64,000 nucleotides of DNA from Bacteroidia bacterium (GCA_030654175.1 JAURXZ010000035.1:310001-374000), one strand, 5' to 3'; positions 25,143 through 34,185 are shown, counted from the first letter of the stretch. Translations and numbers: made by a program. The notes: generated from the sequence alone by a model not told the origin.

Positions 25143-25910
25143 ATGAGAGAAAAAAACAACAAAGTTGCATTAGTTACAGGCGGTACAGGTGGTATGGGAA
25201 CTGCAATATGCGAAAGGTTATATAAAGACGGATATACCGTAGTTGCCAATTACAAAGATTTTACCAAGGCAATGAGATGGAGAGAAGAAGCAAAAAAATG
25301 GCGTGATGACCAGCTTAAAATGGGTTTTGATTTGAAAATTGTTCAGGGAGATATTTCAAATTGGAAATCTGCTGAAAAGATGATGAAGCAGATCAATGAC
25401 GAAGTTGGACAAGTGGATGTTTTGATAAACAATGCAGGTATCACAAGGGATTCGGCACTTCACAAAATGACCCCTGAGCAATGGTATGAAGTTATTGATA
25501 CCAATCTTAATAGCGTATTTATTTGCACCCGCCTTGTAATTGAAGGTATGATAGCAAAAGGATGGGGGCGTATTGTAAGTATCTCTTCTGTTAACGGGCA
25601 AAAAGGACAATTCGGACAAACAAATTATGCTGCAACAAAAGCAGCTATGTATGGTTTCTCAAAATCACTGGCTTTGGAAGTTGCTAAAAAAGGAATTACT
25701 GTAAATACGGTTTCTCCCGGATATGTTGGTACTGCTATGGTAATGGCTATAAAAGAAGAAATACGCGATAAGATCATCGCTCAGGTGCCTCAAGGGCGCT
25801 TAGGTTCACCGGAAGAGATAGCAGGTGCTGTGGCTTATTTAACATCAGAAGAAGGACGTTATATTACAGGAGCCAATATTGCGATCAATGGCGGATTGCA
25901 TATGTTCTAG
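25143..25910 (+). CDS. phaB: acetoacetyl-CoA reductase (SDR family)
   Basis: 255 residues, a classical short-chain dehydrogenase. The cofactor loop TGGTGGMGTAI is at about 16-26, NNAG near 97, and catalytic residues are Ser149, Tyr162 (NYAATKAA) and Lys166. The segment LKMGFDLKIVQGDISNW near 60 closely resembles the corresponding part of PhaB rather than FabG. PhaB reduces acetoacetyl-CoA to (R)-3-hydroxybutyryl-CoA with NADPH, the PhaC substrate. It lies 1.1 kb downstream of phaC on the same strand with its own promoter and a strong terminator after it. FabG-type ketoreductase is the alternative. Confidence 0.9.
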   Translation: MREKNNKVALVTGGTGGMGTAICERLYKDGYTVVANYKDFTKAMRWREEAKKWRDDQLKMGFDLKIVQGDISNWKSAEKMMKQINDEVGQVDVLINNAGITRDSALHKMTPEQWYEVIDTNLNSVFICTRLVIEGMIAKGWGRIVSISSVNGQKGQFGQTNYAATKAAMYGFSKSLALEVAKKGITVNTVSPGYVGTAMVMAIKEEIRDKIIAQVPQGRLGSPEEIAGAVAYLTSEEGRYITGANIAINGGLHMF

Positions 25911-25928
25911 GTTTAATTCACAAATTAC

Positions 25929-25979
25929 AAAACCCAACAAATTATGAATATTGGTTTTATTCATAATTTGTTGGGTTTT
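25929..25979 (+). terminator. perfect 21-bp stem terminator after phaB
   Basis: The arm 25929-25949 (starting AAAACCCAACAAATT) pairs perfectly over 21 bases with 25959-25979 (ending TTTGTTGGGTTTT), with a 9-base loop, and T-rich sequence follows. It also lies ahead of the convergent ATP-grasp gene, so it can act in both directions. Confidence 0.9.
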
Positions 25980-26029
25980 TCTTTTTTTAATAATTTGTAA
26001 AATTTTCTACAGATCAAATAATCAGATAC

Positions 26030-27508
26030 CTACAACATCTTAAAATCCCCGGCCTCCATCAAATCTTCTTCCGTTAATAATCCTGCATCAATAATATCTG
26101 ATTTGTATTGAGCACGTAAAGCTCTGATCCATCTTTTGCCTCGGTCGGACAATTTAAAATCATCGGACATCAAACGGCCTCTCATTACAAGTATACCCAG
26201 ATCTGCGCCCTCGTATAGGTAGCCGTCTTTTTGTGTGATCTGGAAAAAAAATGCTTCATTATCATCTACCACGGATTGCCTGTGGGCATCCATTTTTTTG
26301 AATTTTATTTTTCCGTTTTTTTTCATTTCCCAAATCCCGGATGGTGGAGCTTCGGTAACAATGGCTAATGTCTTTTTAGTATGTTTAATTATCAGTTGGC
26401 TCCAACTATCATTGTTTTCGGGCTGGGCCCAGCGGTAAGTTAATTCCTTTACATCTATTTCGTAAGGAATATCCATCCATTCTAATAAGTGAAACAGAAA
26501 AAGAGGCACATCTTTCATCGCAAACAATGCATGATTAGTAATTGAGCTTGCCCCTGAAATCCTTGGATTCAGCTCACCAAGATAGATTTCGCCATTATCC
26601 TGATCAATTAAAAAATCAAGTTCAAAATACCCCTTATACCCTTCCTTACGAAGCTGATCACCAAAAAGCTGAGTGTATTTTGTTGCTTTTTCTCTTATGT
26701 CAGGAGTAAATGCATTTGCATAAACTTCATTTCCGCACCAGCCGCCTTTGTATGGGGTTAATTCTTTAAAGCCAACCAATTCAGTCATTAAGGGGGCAAC
26801 CAGAGTTCCGTGTTTTGTAACACATCCTTCAATTGCTGTTCCATAACAATTGATGCGCTTCATTATTTTAACTTCTTTCTCTTTTATTATTTCTTCTTTG
26901 TAAAGATCAAATTCCTCTTCATTGGAAATAAAAAATGTAGTATGTCCTGAATCTCCAAATGGAGTTTGAACCACTAAATTTTCGCCCAACTTTTCGGAAA
27001 CTTTACGTAATTGAGAATAACTATCCACCGAAGACAACACATAGGGAACACAAGCTACACCGGCCTTTTCTGCTATCCTGTTTGTATTAACTTTATTATC
27101 AAGAAAAGTTCTCAGCTTAGCGGAAGGAAAACAAACATCAAGTCCTAATGCTTTTGCAGCTTCTTCCGTTTTTTCATTGAACATCAAAAACAGAGCCTTC
27201 CCTGCTTTACCGTTCACACTTCTTGATTTTATATAATCTATAACTTCCGTATGTTGAAGTAAGTAATTGTTTATGTCCTCAATGCTTTGGAATTCATCGT
27301 GAGGCATATCTACTTTTGGAGAGAATAAATTAGGATGTGCTCCGTCAAAAGAATCAATATGACTGATGTATTTAAAATTATTTATCCATTCGTCAATGCC
27401 TAATAAATTAAAACTGGTTGCACTTATAAAATAAATAGGCGTTTCATTTGATTTGAAAAATTGTTTTATTTCAGATAGTCCTTTTAATGTTTTTTGCTCT
27501 TTCATCAT
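26030..27508 (-). CDS. ATP-grasp ligase (biotin-carboxylase-like)
   Basis: 492 residues with an ATP-grasp fold in the central region: FLDNKVNTNRIAEKAGVACV near 136-155, LVVQTPFGDSGHTTFFIS near 180-197 as the glycine-rich ATP lid, and GYFELDFLID followed by GEIYLGELNPRISGASS near 297-322 as the Mg-binding block. Members join a carboxylate to an amine or thiol through an acylphosphate. No biotin-carrier domain is present, so carboxylase function is unlikely; an amide-forming ligase fits better. It follows the decarboxylase gene on the same strand and probably uses a related amine or amino acid. Confidence 0.8.
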   Translation of the reverse strand: MMKEQKTLKGLSEIKQFFKSNETPIYFISATSFNLLGIDEWINNFKYISHIDSFDGAHPNLFSPKVDMPHDEFQSIEDINNYLLQHTEVIDYIKSRSVNGKAGKALFLMFNEKTEEAAKALGLDVCFPSAKLRTFLDNKVNTNRIAEKAGVACVPYVLSSVDSYSQLRKVSEKLGENLVVQTPFGDSGHTTFFISNEEEFDLYKEEIIKEKEVKIMKRINCYGTAIEGCVTKHGTLVAPLMTELVGFKELTPYKGGWCGNEVYANAFTPDIREKATKYTQLFGDQLRKEGYKGYFELDFLIDQDNGEIYLGELNPRISGASSITNHALFAMKDVPLFLFHLLEWMDIPYEIDVKELTYRWAQPENNDSWSQLIIKHTKKTLAIVTEAPPSGIWEMKKNGKIKFKKMDAHRQSVVDDNEAFFFQITQKDGYLYEGADLGILVMRGRLMSDDFKLSDRGKRWIRALRAQYKSDIIDAGLLTEEDLMEAGDFKML

Positions 27509-27515
27509 TTTGTAT

Positions 27516-27640
27516 TTAGATGTTGGGTATTAGATGTTGGATGTTAGATGTTGGACATTAGATGTTGGACGTTAGATGTTGGATTTTAGATGGATTTTAA
27601 ATGTGTGGCTCTAATATCTAAAATCCTATATCTAACATCT
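27516..27640. repeat. TTAGATGTTGGA tandem repeat with inverted copy
   Basis: About six imperfect units of TTAGATGTTGGAn (27516-27592) are followed, after about 20 bases, by the inverted words TCTAATATCTAAAATCCTATATCTAACATCT (split as TCTAATATCTAAAATC and CTATATCTAACATCT, 27610-27640). Together they can fold into a long imperfect hairpin between the decarboxylase and ATP-grasp genes. Units are too short and lack spacers for a CRISPR. Confidence 0.8.
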
Positions 27641-27646
27641 ATATTA

Positions 27647-30388
27647 TTATTTCTTCGTTTTAGCTTTACTCTCATTTAACTGCATCATCGCGCCCATTGC
27701 CGAAATTGTGTTCTTACGATTCAACGCCTCTTCAGTAAATACTTTCAATCCAAGTTCAACACGATAACCATGAATTTCCTTTACATCCAAAGCAATCATG
27801 AATCTGATAATTTCCTCACTAACCACCTGCCCCGGAACTAATATCGGAAAGCCTGGAGGATAAGGTATTACAAAGGAAGTAGAAACTAATTCTCTTTTTT
27901 TCGCCAACTCATTTAAACATTGACTCAAAGGAACATAATCACACAATTCCTCTTCGTACGCTAAAAAAAATGCTTCCCTTATATTACCACCCGGCACACC
28001 TGGCGAAGCCTGAAATGAACGATGGAAATAGCTAAAATCGGGTAATGGAGGCACATCATTTATCAATGATAAAATCTGCTTTTGTGAAATTTCAGATTCC
28101 CTTTTATTTAATGAACGGTTACTTTCATCCAGTTCATCAGCAATTTGCAATAATGCATTTATCAAAAATGTAACGCTACCTCTTGTTGTACCAATATTGG
28201 TCATTAACAATACTGTGTTGCGTGACGTTTTATTAACCTGAATATTGAAACGGTCCATTAAGTATGCATTTTTAAACGCATCCCCTGTTATTCCGGCCTT
28301 TCCAACTGAAAGGGTGATTTTTGTAGGATCCAGTACAAACTCGTCTTTCTCCCATGCTTCTTCCATTCGGGCCCATCCGTCTTCAACCGTATAATATTCA
28401 TTTGGCCCGCATTCACGGTACTCTTCCGGTATAGTGTCTTTCACTGTTAGTATATGAAAGTACTTACTTAATTTGGGATGATTTTGTACGGTGGAACGCA
28501 CGATCATTGCCATTTCAATACTTTTTTCAACCAATTCATATCCCTCTAACTCAACCTGTCTGCGCCCTGCATCCATTGATGCTAAGATCTGGTAGTTGGG
28601 TGAAGTGGTGGTATGTGTCATATAGGATTCCTGAAAATTATCTGCAACCCTGCGGCTATACTCTTCATCCCAGATCTGTATCATCGATCCCTGACGGAAA
28701 CAAGAAAGTGTTTTATGAGTACTCTGCGTTGCATACACCCTTATCTTCACCTTGTCGGGATCGGGCATAGAAGGCATTTCATTGGGTTTTAATCCTGCAA
28801 TATGTTCTTTGTATTTTGCTTTATACTCTTCACTCCGGTATTTATGAAATAATTTTTGTGCCACATACATCCCCGTACGTTGCTTGTATGTATATGTAAA
28901 ACTTGCAAATGCAAACCAGGCCTCATCCCATAAAAAAACCATATCGGGTTTAATGGCAAGCACTGTTTCCATTACCTTTTCAACATTATATACCAACCCA
29001 TCGAATGTACAATTGGTAAGTAATAACATTTTTACTTTATCTAATCTTCCTGCTGTTTTTAACGCGATCAGTTTTTCTTTAATGACTCTCAATGGCACCG
29101 CGCCATACATGGAGTATTCCTCAATAGGATAAGAATCTAAATACGCAGGAAATGCACCGGCCAACACAAGTCCGTAGTGATGGGATTTATGACAATCTCT
29201 ATCCACAAGTACAACATCACCCGGTTTTATTAATGCTTGTTGAACAATTTTATTTGCTGTAGATGTTCCATTAGTAACAAAAAACGTATGCTCTGCTCCA
29301 TAAGCTTTTGCGGCTTTTTCCTGAGCTTTTTTTAATGGACCTTTGGGTTGTAAAAGCGAATCAAGACCTCCATTGGTTGCTGATGTTTCTGCTAAAAAAA
29401 CATTTCTTCCATAAAACTCACCAAAATCAGCTATCCATCGTGATTTAAATACAGAGTTCCCTCTGGAGATGGGCATGGCATGAAATACGCTTGTTGGTTT
29501 TTTGGAGTATTCTGTTAGGGCTGTATAGAAAGGCGTTTCGAAGCGTTCATTTATTCCACTGATAATTGTTAAATGAAGTTCCTGAACATCTTCCATCCTA
29601 TAAAATATTCTTCTGAAAGCCTTTAGTGTGGAATCTTTTAGATGTGTTAATGAAGTATCGGTAATATAATAAATATCTAATTCCGGCCGGAACTGATGGA
29701 TATACTTCCCTAAAAGAGGGCCTATTTCTGCATCCGTTACATCAGACAGATCAATTTTTAAAACATTTTGAATAAAAGGCTTTATGTGTTTAGTAATGTT
29801 GGTGGATGAATGCAAAGGCGCATATCGGATACATGCTGCCTGTATGTTGTAATTAAAAAAAAGACAAATTAAGGCATCTTGAAAAGAGCGCTGCACAACC
29901 AGATCATACGTTAAAGAACTATTTGGATTAATAAGTTCCTTTATTTTATTTTTAAGTACCATCTCTTCATTAGCAGACATGTCTTCTACATAGAGTACTT
30001 CAAAATAATTTTTTTTAGAGCTGCTGGAGAGTTTATCTTTTTTACTGTCGAGGGGAATTCCGGCATTAAAATTTTCGCCCAACATCTCCGGGTGAGTTCT
30101 GTAGTTATCGCTTACCAATAGTTGCACTATTTCAGCAACCTGATTGCTAACGGCCTTTAATTCGCCCTTTTTAACAGATTTAATTATTCTCCGGACAAGG
30201 GTTGACCCTGGGAAAGAAAAATACTGTTCTATACTTAATAAGTTTTGGAGAATTTCATTCAATTCACTTAAACGCTCATCTAATAAAGTTTCATTTGATT
30301 GAATACGGGTTATCAGATTACTTTTTTCTTTAAGCTCATTCCACAAATCAATTCTTAACTGATTTATATTGTAATGTTTTGAATTCAT
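27647..30388 (-). CDS. Orn/Lys/Arg decarboxylase family PLP enzyme, long form
   Basis: 913 residues, longer than the usual 700-760. Residues about 1-260 form a helical and response-regulator-like wing region. Residues about 270-700 form the fold type I PLP domain: TSATNGGLDSLLQPKGPLKK near 335, HTFFVTNGTSTANKIV near 369, VDRDCHKSHHYGLV near 395, FLWDEAWFAF near 485, and PLP lysine Lys559 in STHKTLS. The C-terminal domain is typical (PYPPGFPILVPGQ near 850). Inducible or biosynthetic arginine decarboxylase is the most likely activity; lysine or ornithine cannot be excluded. Located between the ATP-grasp and VOC genes. Confidence 0.88.
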   Translation of the reverse strand: MNSKHYNINQLRIDLWNELKEKSNLITRIQSNETLLDERLSELNEILQNLLSIEQYFSFPGSTLVRRIIKSVKKGELKAVSNQVAEIVQLLVSDNYRTHPEMLGENFNAGIPLDSKKDKLSSSSKKNYFEVLYVEDMSANEEMVLKNKIKELINPNSSLTYDLVVQRSFQDALICLFFNYNIQAACIRYAPLHSSTNITKHIKPFIQNVLKIDLSDVTDAEIGPLLGKYIHQFRPELDIYYITDTSLTHLKDSTLKAFRRIFYRMEDVQELHLTIISGINERFETPFYTALTEYSKKPTSVFHAMPISRGNSVFKSRWIADFGEFYGRNVFLAETSATNGGLDSLLQPKGPLKKAQEKAAKAYGAEHTFFVTNGTSTANKIVQQALIKPGDVVLVDRDCHKSHHYGLVLAGAFPAYLDSYPIEEYSMYGAVPLRVIKEKLIALKTAGRLDKVKMLLLTNCTFDGLVYNVEKVMETVLAIKPDMVFLWDEAWFAFASFTYTYKQRTGMYVAQKLFHKYRSEEYKAKYKEHIAGLKPNEMPSMPDPDKVKIRVYATQSTHKTLSCFRQGSMIQIWDEEYSRRVADNFQESYMTHTTTSPNYQILASMDAGRRQVELEGYELVEKSIEMAMIVRSTVQNHPKLSKYFHILTVKDTIPEEYRECGPNEYYTVEDGWARMEEAWEKDEFVLDPTKITLSVGKAGITGDAFKNAYLMDRFNIQVNKTSRNTVLLMTNIGTTRGSVTFLINALLQIADELDESNRSLNKRESEISQKQILSLINDVPPLPDFSYFHRSFQASPGVPGGNIREAFFLAYEEELCDYVPLSQCLNELAKKRELVSTSFVIPYPPGFPILVPGQVVSEEIIRFMIALDVKEIHGYRVELGLKVFTEEALNRKNTISAMGAMMQLNESKAKTKK

Positions 30389-30400
30389 CGATATTAGTAT

Positions 30401-30493
30401 TGAGATGTGAGATATGAGATATGAGATGTTAGATGTAAAACGAGATGTGTGAATTTTTTATCTCAATTCTCACATCTCATATCTCACATCTAT
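30401..30493. repeat. GAGATATGAGAT word repeat with inverted copy
   Basis: TGAGATGTGAGATATGAG words (30401-30436) face inverted TCTCACATCTCATATCTCACATCT-type words (split: TTCTCACATCTCAT, ATCTCACATCT; 30467-30491). A long hairpin can form between the VOC and decarboxylase genes. It resembles the family at 27516 but with a different core word. Confidence 0.75.
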
Positions 30494-30973
30494 TTAATGT
30501 TTGGAATGCAGTGCCAGCCTGTTTCCTTCTGAATCAATAAACAAGGCAAAATAGCCAGCTGTATCGCTTAGATAGCTCTTTTCCATTACTACCCTGCCGC
30601 CAGCCTCATTTACCTTGGATAATACGTTATTTAGGTCATGTCCGCCATTTAAATATATTAATGGACCAATTTCGCTGGGCACACAACCTTGTCCGGTTAC
30701 TATTGCGCCTCCTATACCATTCTCGGCAGGAAAAAAGCCCATTGCAAATCCATTAAGTTCAACCGTAGTAATTTCGATCCCATAGATATAATTAAAAAAA
30801 GCCACCGATCTGTAATGATTATAGGCCGGGATTTCAAACCAGGTCACAAAATCTTTAAATTCGGACTGTTCTTTCAATTTCAATAAATTGGCTTCTTTTA
30901 TTTTTTCTTTTAAATTGACGGTGGATCCCATTGTTTCTGACTTATTTGTTTTTAATAAAACCGCTTCCTGCAA
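30494..30973 (-). CDS. VOC (glyoxalase/bleomycin resistance) family protein
   Basis: Up to 159 residues; an internal ATG at 30931 gives a more usual length of about 145. The vicinal-oxygen-chelate pattern is visible: FVTWFEIPAYNHYRSVAFFNYIYG near 43-66 (first beta-alpha module), then GGHDLNNVLSKVNEAGGRVVM near 108-128 and YFALFIDSEGNRLALHSKH at the C-terminus. A metal-binding Glu/His set is plausible but incomplete by eye. First gene of a probable operon with the decarboxylase and ATP-grasp ligase. The substrate is unknown. Confidence 0.75.
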   Translation of the reverse strand: MQEAVLLKTNKSETMGSTVNLKEKIKEANLLKLKEQSEFKDFVTWFEIPAYNHYRSVAFFNYIYGIEITTVELNGFAMGFFPAENGIGGAIVTGQGCVPSEIGPLIYLNGGHDLNNVLSKVNEAGGRVVMEKSYLSDTAGYFALFIDSEGNRLALHSKH

Positions 30974-31238
30974 TTATCGCAGGATTCCATAATTTGATTT
31001 TTTTTGCCGTTATTCGCAGCCTCCTGGTTTATGGTTAAGTTGACATTTTTTTACCAATTAAAAGCTATCCATAATTCGTTATTAAATATAGTAATTAAAA
31101 TACACACGCGATTATTTAGAAGAAAAAAAAATAGCATTATGTTGATAAAGATAAAGATAGGTATCTAATACAAATTCAAATAAAACTCTAAATTTATGAC
31201 CTGTTAAAAAGTAACAAATAAAATTCTTAGAAAACATT

Positions 31239-33446
31239 TTGGCAACAACACTCGAAAAATTAAAGACAAATTATTGGTTTCAATCTATTCTGAATAGCTA
31301 TAGCTTGATGTTTTTTTCTTTAAATAATGTTCTTGCGGCTCTTATTTTATTAGTGACATTCTTTTCACCATATTTAGGATTGTCGGGGTTGGCAGCAATC
31401 GTTCTAATAAATTTATCGGCCTATTTTATAGGATTTAACAGAGATGAAATACTGAACGGCCTTTTTGGTTTCAATGCTTTGTTTCTTGGCCTCGCTTTGA
31501 GGTATGAGTTTTCTTTTAACGCTTCCTTCATAGCATTATTTATTACAGCGGTTTTGATTCTACTTCTGATTACTGTATGGCTTAAGGGGTTGTTTTCCCT
31601 ATACAATTTGCCATTTTTATCTTTTCCTTTCATTATTACGTATTGGATCATTTCTTTAGCTGCATCTAACCTTACAAATATCCATTTGGATGAAGATCAC
31701 ATCTATATTGCAAATGACCTGATACGAAATCAATCATCTTCTTTTTATCAATTGGTCCATTCTTTCGACAATATTAATATTTTCCCTTTTGTACTTATTT
31801 ACTTTAAAACGCTTGCAGGTACATTTTTTCAAAGCAGTGTTTTAGGAGGGATGTTAATTGCAGCCGGATTACTTTATTTTTCACGCATTGCATTTTCACT
31901 AAGCCTTATCGGTTTTTCTTCCGCCTTTTTTTTCTATTCAATATTTGGTGCGGATGTAAATGACCTGAATTATAATTTACTCGGGTCCAACTTCATGTTC
32001 CTTGCAATTGCAATTGGTTGCTTTTTTCTGATTCCAAACACCTATAGTTATATAACCGTTCTTATTCTTACTCCTATATTGATGTTGGTACTGCTATCCT
32101 TTGGTAAAATGCTGGCAGTTTTTCAACTTAAAGCCTTTACATTTTCATTCAGTGTTATCTGTACTGCTTTTCTGTTTACTTTGAATCAACGATGGTTTCA
32201 AAAGTATTTACATGTTGTTACTATTCAGTATTTTTCAGCAGAAAAAACTATTTACAAATACCTGAACTCCATTCAACGGTTCAAAAATGAGCATCTTCTC
32301 AAGATCATACTTCCATTTTCCGGAGAATGGAATGTAAGCCAGGGCTATGATGGAAAAATAACGCATTTAGGCGATTGGAGTAAAGCGTTGGATTTTGTAA
32401 TTGTTGATTCAAAATCCAAGACCTATCATGAACCATCCAACTACAGAGAAGGTTTTTCCACAGAAAATTTTTACTGCTATAATAAAGAGATCTTTTCTCC
32501 TTATGATGGTTACGTGTATGACATCATTAATACTGTTGAAGAAAATGATGTTGGGGAAGTTAATACAGAACACAATTGGGGAAATACTGTTATTCTGAAT
32601 CATCTTAATGGACTGTTTTCACAAATAAGTCACATTAAAAAAGATTCATTTAATGTTTTTATCGGACAATATATTTACAAAGGTTCATTTATTGCAACAT
32701 GCGGAAATTCAGGACGTTCACCTGAACCACATATTCATTTTCAATTGCAAACAATCCCTACTATTGGCGCTAAAACATTGCCCTATCCTATTTCTTATTT
32801 TATTGAGCGGGAAGGGAAAGAGAAAACGCTAAAAATTTCGGAGATCCCCAAAGAGGGCTCTTTCATTAGTAATGTACAGGTAAATGAATTATTGATATTA
32901 AGTTTTTCTTTTTTACCAGGACAAAAAATCTCCTTTCAAAAGGAAAACGGCACTTCCTCTATCACTTGGGAAGTTTTTACAGATGCCTGGAACAGGACTT
33001 ATATTTACTGCGAGGAAACTAAATCATACGCCTACTTTATCAATGATGGTGTAATGTTATATTTTACTGATTTTGAAGGCGACCGAAAGTCATTGTTGTT
33101 TAATTTTTACCTTGCTGCATACAGGCAGTTACTTGGATATTATGAGAATATTAAAATAAAAGACAATGTTCCTTTAATTCATTTCAATAGTAAATGGATA
33201 CAGTTCTTTCAGGATTTTGTAGCTCCTTTTTATCTGTTCACCAAAGCAAATTTCACTTCCACATTTACCTATGCGGATAATATTTATGCTCCTCAAAAAT
33301 TAATTATAAATGCTGAAGTTGAAACTAAACTTATAAACTATACATTTAAAAAAGTTAATTTTGAGTTCGAATTAAAGGATAATAAAATTCACCGTTTCAC
33401 TATTCATCGTAAAAACAAAACCGAATCCTATATACTCAATGGATAA
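31239..33446 (+). CDS. urea transporter fused to an M23 metallopeptidase domain
   Basis: 735 residues from a TTG start at 31239 (no better ATG lies upstream in frame). Residues about 1-330 are hydrophobic with some 10 membrane segments and resemble the urea transporter family, including FNALFLGLALRYEF near 78-91 and ADVNDLNYNLLGSNFMF near 243-259. Residues about 350-510 form an M23/LytM-like domain: HLGDWSKALDF near 376, GYVYDIINTVEEN near 424, SHIKKDS near 465, and ATCGNSGRSPEPHIHFQLQT near 487, which carries the HxH metal motif. The C-terminal 200 residues are beta-rich and unknown. It heads a four-gene run with TPR and outer membrane proteins. Confidence 0.85.
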   Translation: MATTLEKLKTNYWFQSILNSYSLMFFSLNNVLAALILLVTFFSPYLGLSGLAAIVLINLSAYFIGFNRDEILNGLFGFNALFLGLALRYEFSFNASFIALFITAVLILLLITVWLKGLFSLYNLPFLSFPFIITYWIISLAASNLTNIHLDEDHIYIANDLIRNQSSSFYQLVHSFDNINIFPFVLIYFKTLAGTFFQSSVLGGMLIAAGLLYFSRIAFSLSLIGFSSAFFFYSIFGADVNDLNYNLLGSNFMFLAIAIGCFFLIPNTYSYITVLILTPILMLVLLSFGKMLAVFQLKAFTFSFSVICTAFLFTLNQRWFQKYLHVVTIQYFSAEKTIYKYLNSIQRFKNEHLLKIILPFSGEWNVSQGYDGKITHLGDWSKALDFVIVDSKSKTYHEPSNYREGFSTENFYCYNKEIFSPYDGYVYDIINTVEENDVGEVNTEHNWGNTVILNHLNGLFSQISHIKKDSFNVFIGQYIYKGSFIATCGNSGRSPEPHIHFQLQTIPTIGAKTLPYPISYFIEREGKEKTLKISEIPKEGSFISNVQVNELLILSFSFLPGQKISFQKENGTSSITWEVFTDAWNRTYIYCEETKSYAYFINDGVMLYFTDFEGDRKSLLFNFYLAAYRQLLGYYENIKIKDNVPLIHFNSKWIQFFQDFVAPFYLFTKANFTSTFTYADNIYAPQKLIINAEVETKLINYTFKKVNFEFELKDNKIHRFTIHRKNKTESYILNG

Positions 33447-33500
33447 TGGACATTCACCTAACAACTAGCAACTAATAAACCATCAACTAACAACCAAACT
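33446..33500. repeat. CAACTAACAACC word repeat
   Basis: ACCTAACAACTAGCAACT...CATCAACTAACAACC forms an imperfect tandem of CAACTA/CAACC words in the gap before the first TPR gene. It is complementary to the word family at 22072-22127. Confidence 0.5.
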
Positions 33501-33503
33501 AAA

Positions 33504-34118
33504 ATGAAACTTTTAAAAAGATCGATCAGCATTGTTGTAATTTTAACATCATTAAATTTACATGCTCAGGACAAAACGTTAATGAATGCTTTTAGCCAGT
33601 CTTACGACTATGAAGCAATTCAAAAATACGATGTTGCAATATCTACACTTAACGCAGTTTATAGCCCCACATCGTATGAAATTAATATTCGCATGGGCTG
33701 GTTAAATTATCTTGCCGGTAAAAATAAAGAATCCGTTACCTTTTATCAAAAAGCAATAGCGTTGATGCCAGCTGCTACAGAGCCTTTGTGGGCCATCATT
33801 AATCCTTTAACTAAATTAGAAAACTGGAAGGAAATAGAAAAAACCTATCTTTCTATTTTAAAATTAGACTCAAAAAATGCAACTGCAAATTATAATTTAG
33901 GTCTTATTTATTATTATCGTAAAGATTATGTAAATGCAAAGAAATACTTTGATACATCCTTAAATCTTTATCCATTTGGTTATAATAATATGCTGATGAG
34001 TGCATGGACAAATTACTTTCTTGGCAACAAAAATCAAGCAATAACCTTATTCAATAAATCATTATTATATAGTCCTAATAACAAATCCGCTTTAGAAGGA
34101 TTAAGCCTGATCAAATAA
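33504..34118 (+). CDS. secreted TPR protein, first of two paralogues
   Basis: 204 residues with a signal peptide (cleavage near LNLHAQ, residue 22). At least three TPR-like units follow: NIRMGWLNYLAGKNKESVTFYQKAI near 70-94 (quoted in parts: NIRMGWLNYLAGKNKES, VTFYQKAI), TANYNLGLIYYYRKDYVNA near 130-148, and MSAWTNYFLGNKNQAITL near 168-185. The C-terminus LYSPNNKSALEGLSLIK is almost repeated in the second TPR gene at 35496. TPR proteins bind partner proteins; here the likely partner is the barrel protein encoded between the two. Periplasmic. Confidence 0.8.
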   Translation: MKLLKRSISIVVILTSLNLHAQDKTLMNAFSQSYDYEAIQKYDVAISTLNAVYSPTSYEINIRMGWLNYLAGKNKESVTFYQKAIALMPAATEPLWAIINPLTKLENWKEIEKTYLSILKLDSKNATANYNLGLIYYYRKDYVNAKKYFDTSLNLYPFGYNNMLMSAWTNYFLGNKNQAITLFNKSLLYSPNNKSALEGLSLIK

Positions 34119-34147
34119 ATCAAAAAAAATATCAATTACAAAATTCC

Positions 34148-34173
34148 GGGAGACGATGTAGAATCGTTCTCCC
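34148..34173 (+). terminator. hairpin between TPR and barrel genes
   Basis: GGGAGACGAT (34148-34157) pairs with ATCGTTCTCCC (34163-34173) with one bulge and a 5-base loop, followed by CTCTTTA. It may attenuate or partially terminate within the operon. Confidence 0.55.
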
Positions 34174-34185
34174 CTCTTTAACTGA

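Noticed and set aside
27516-27640. Possible CRISPR array from regular TTAGATGTTGGA units
   Set aside because: Units are only 12-13 bases, directly adjacent without unique spacers, and are followed by an inverted copy. No cas genes are near.
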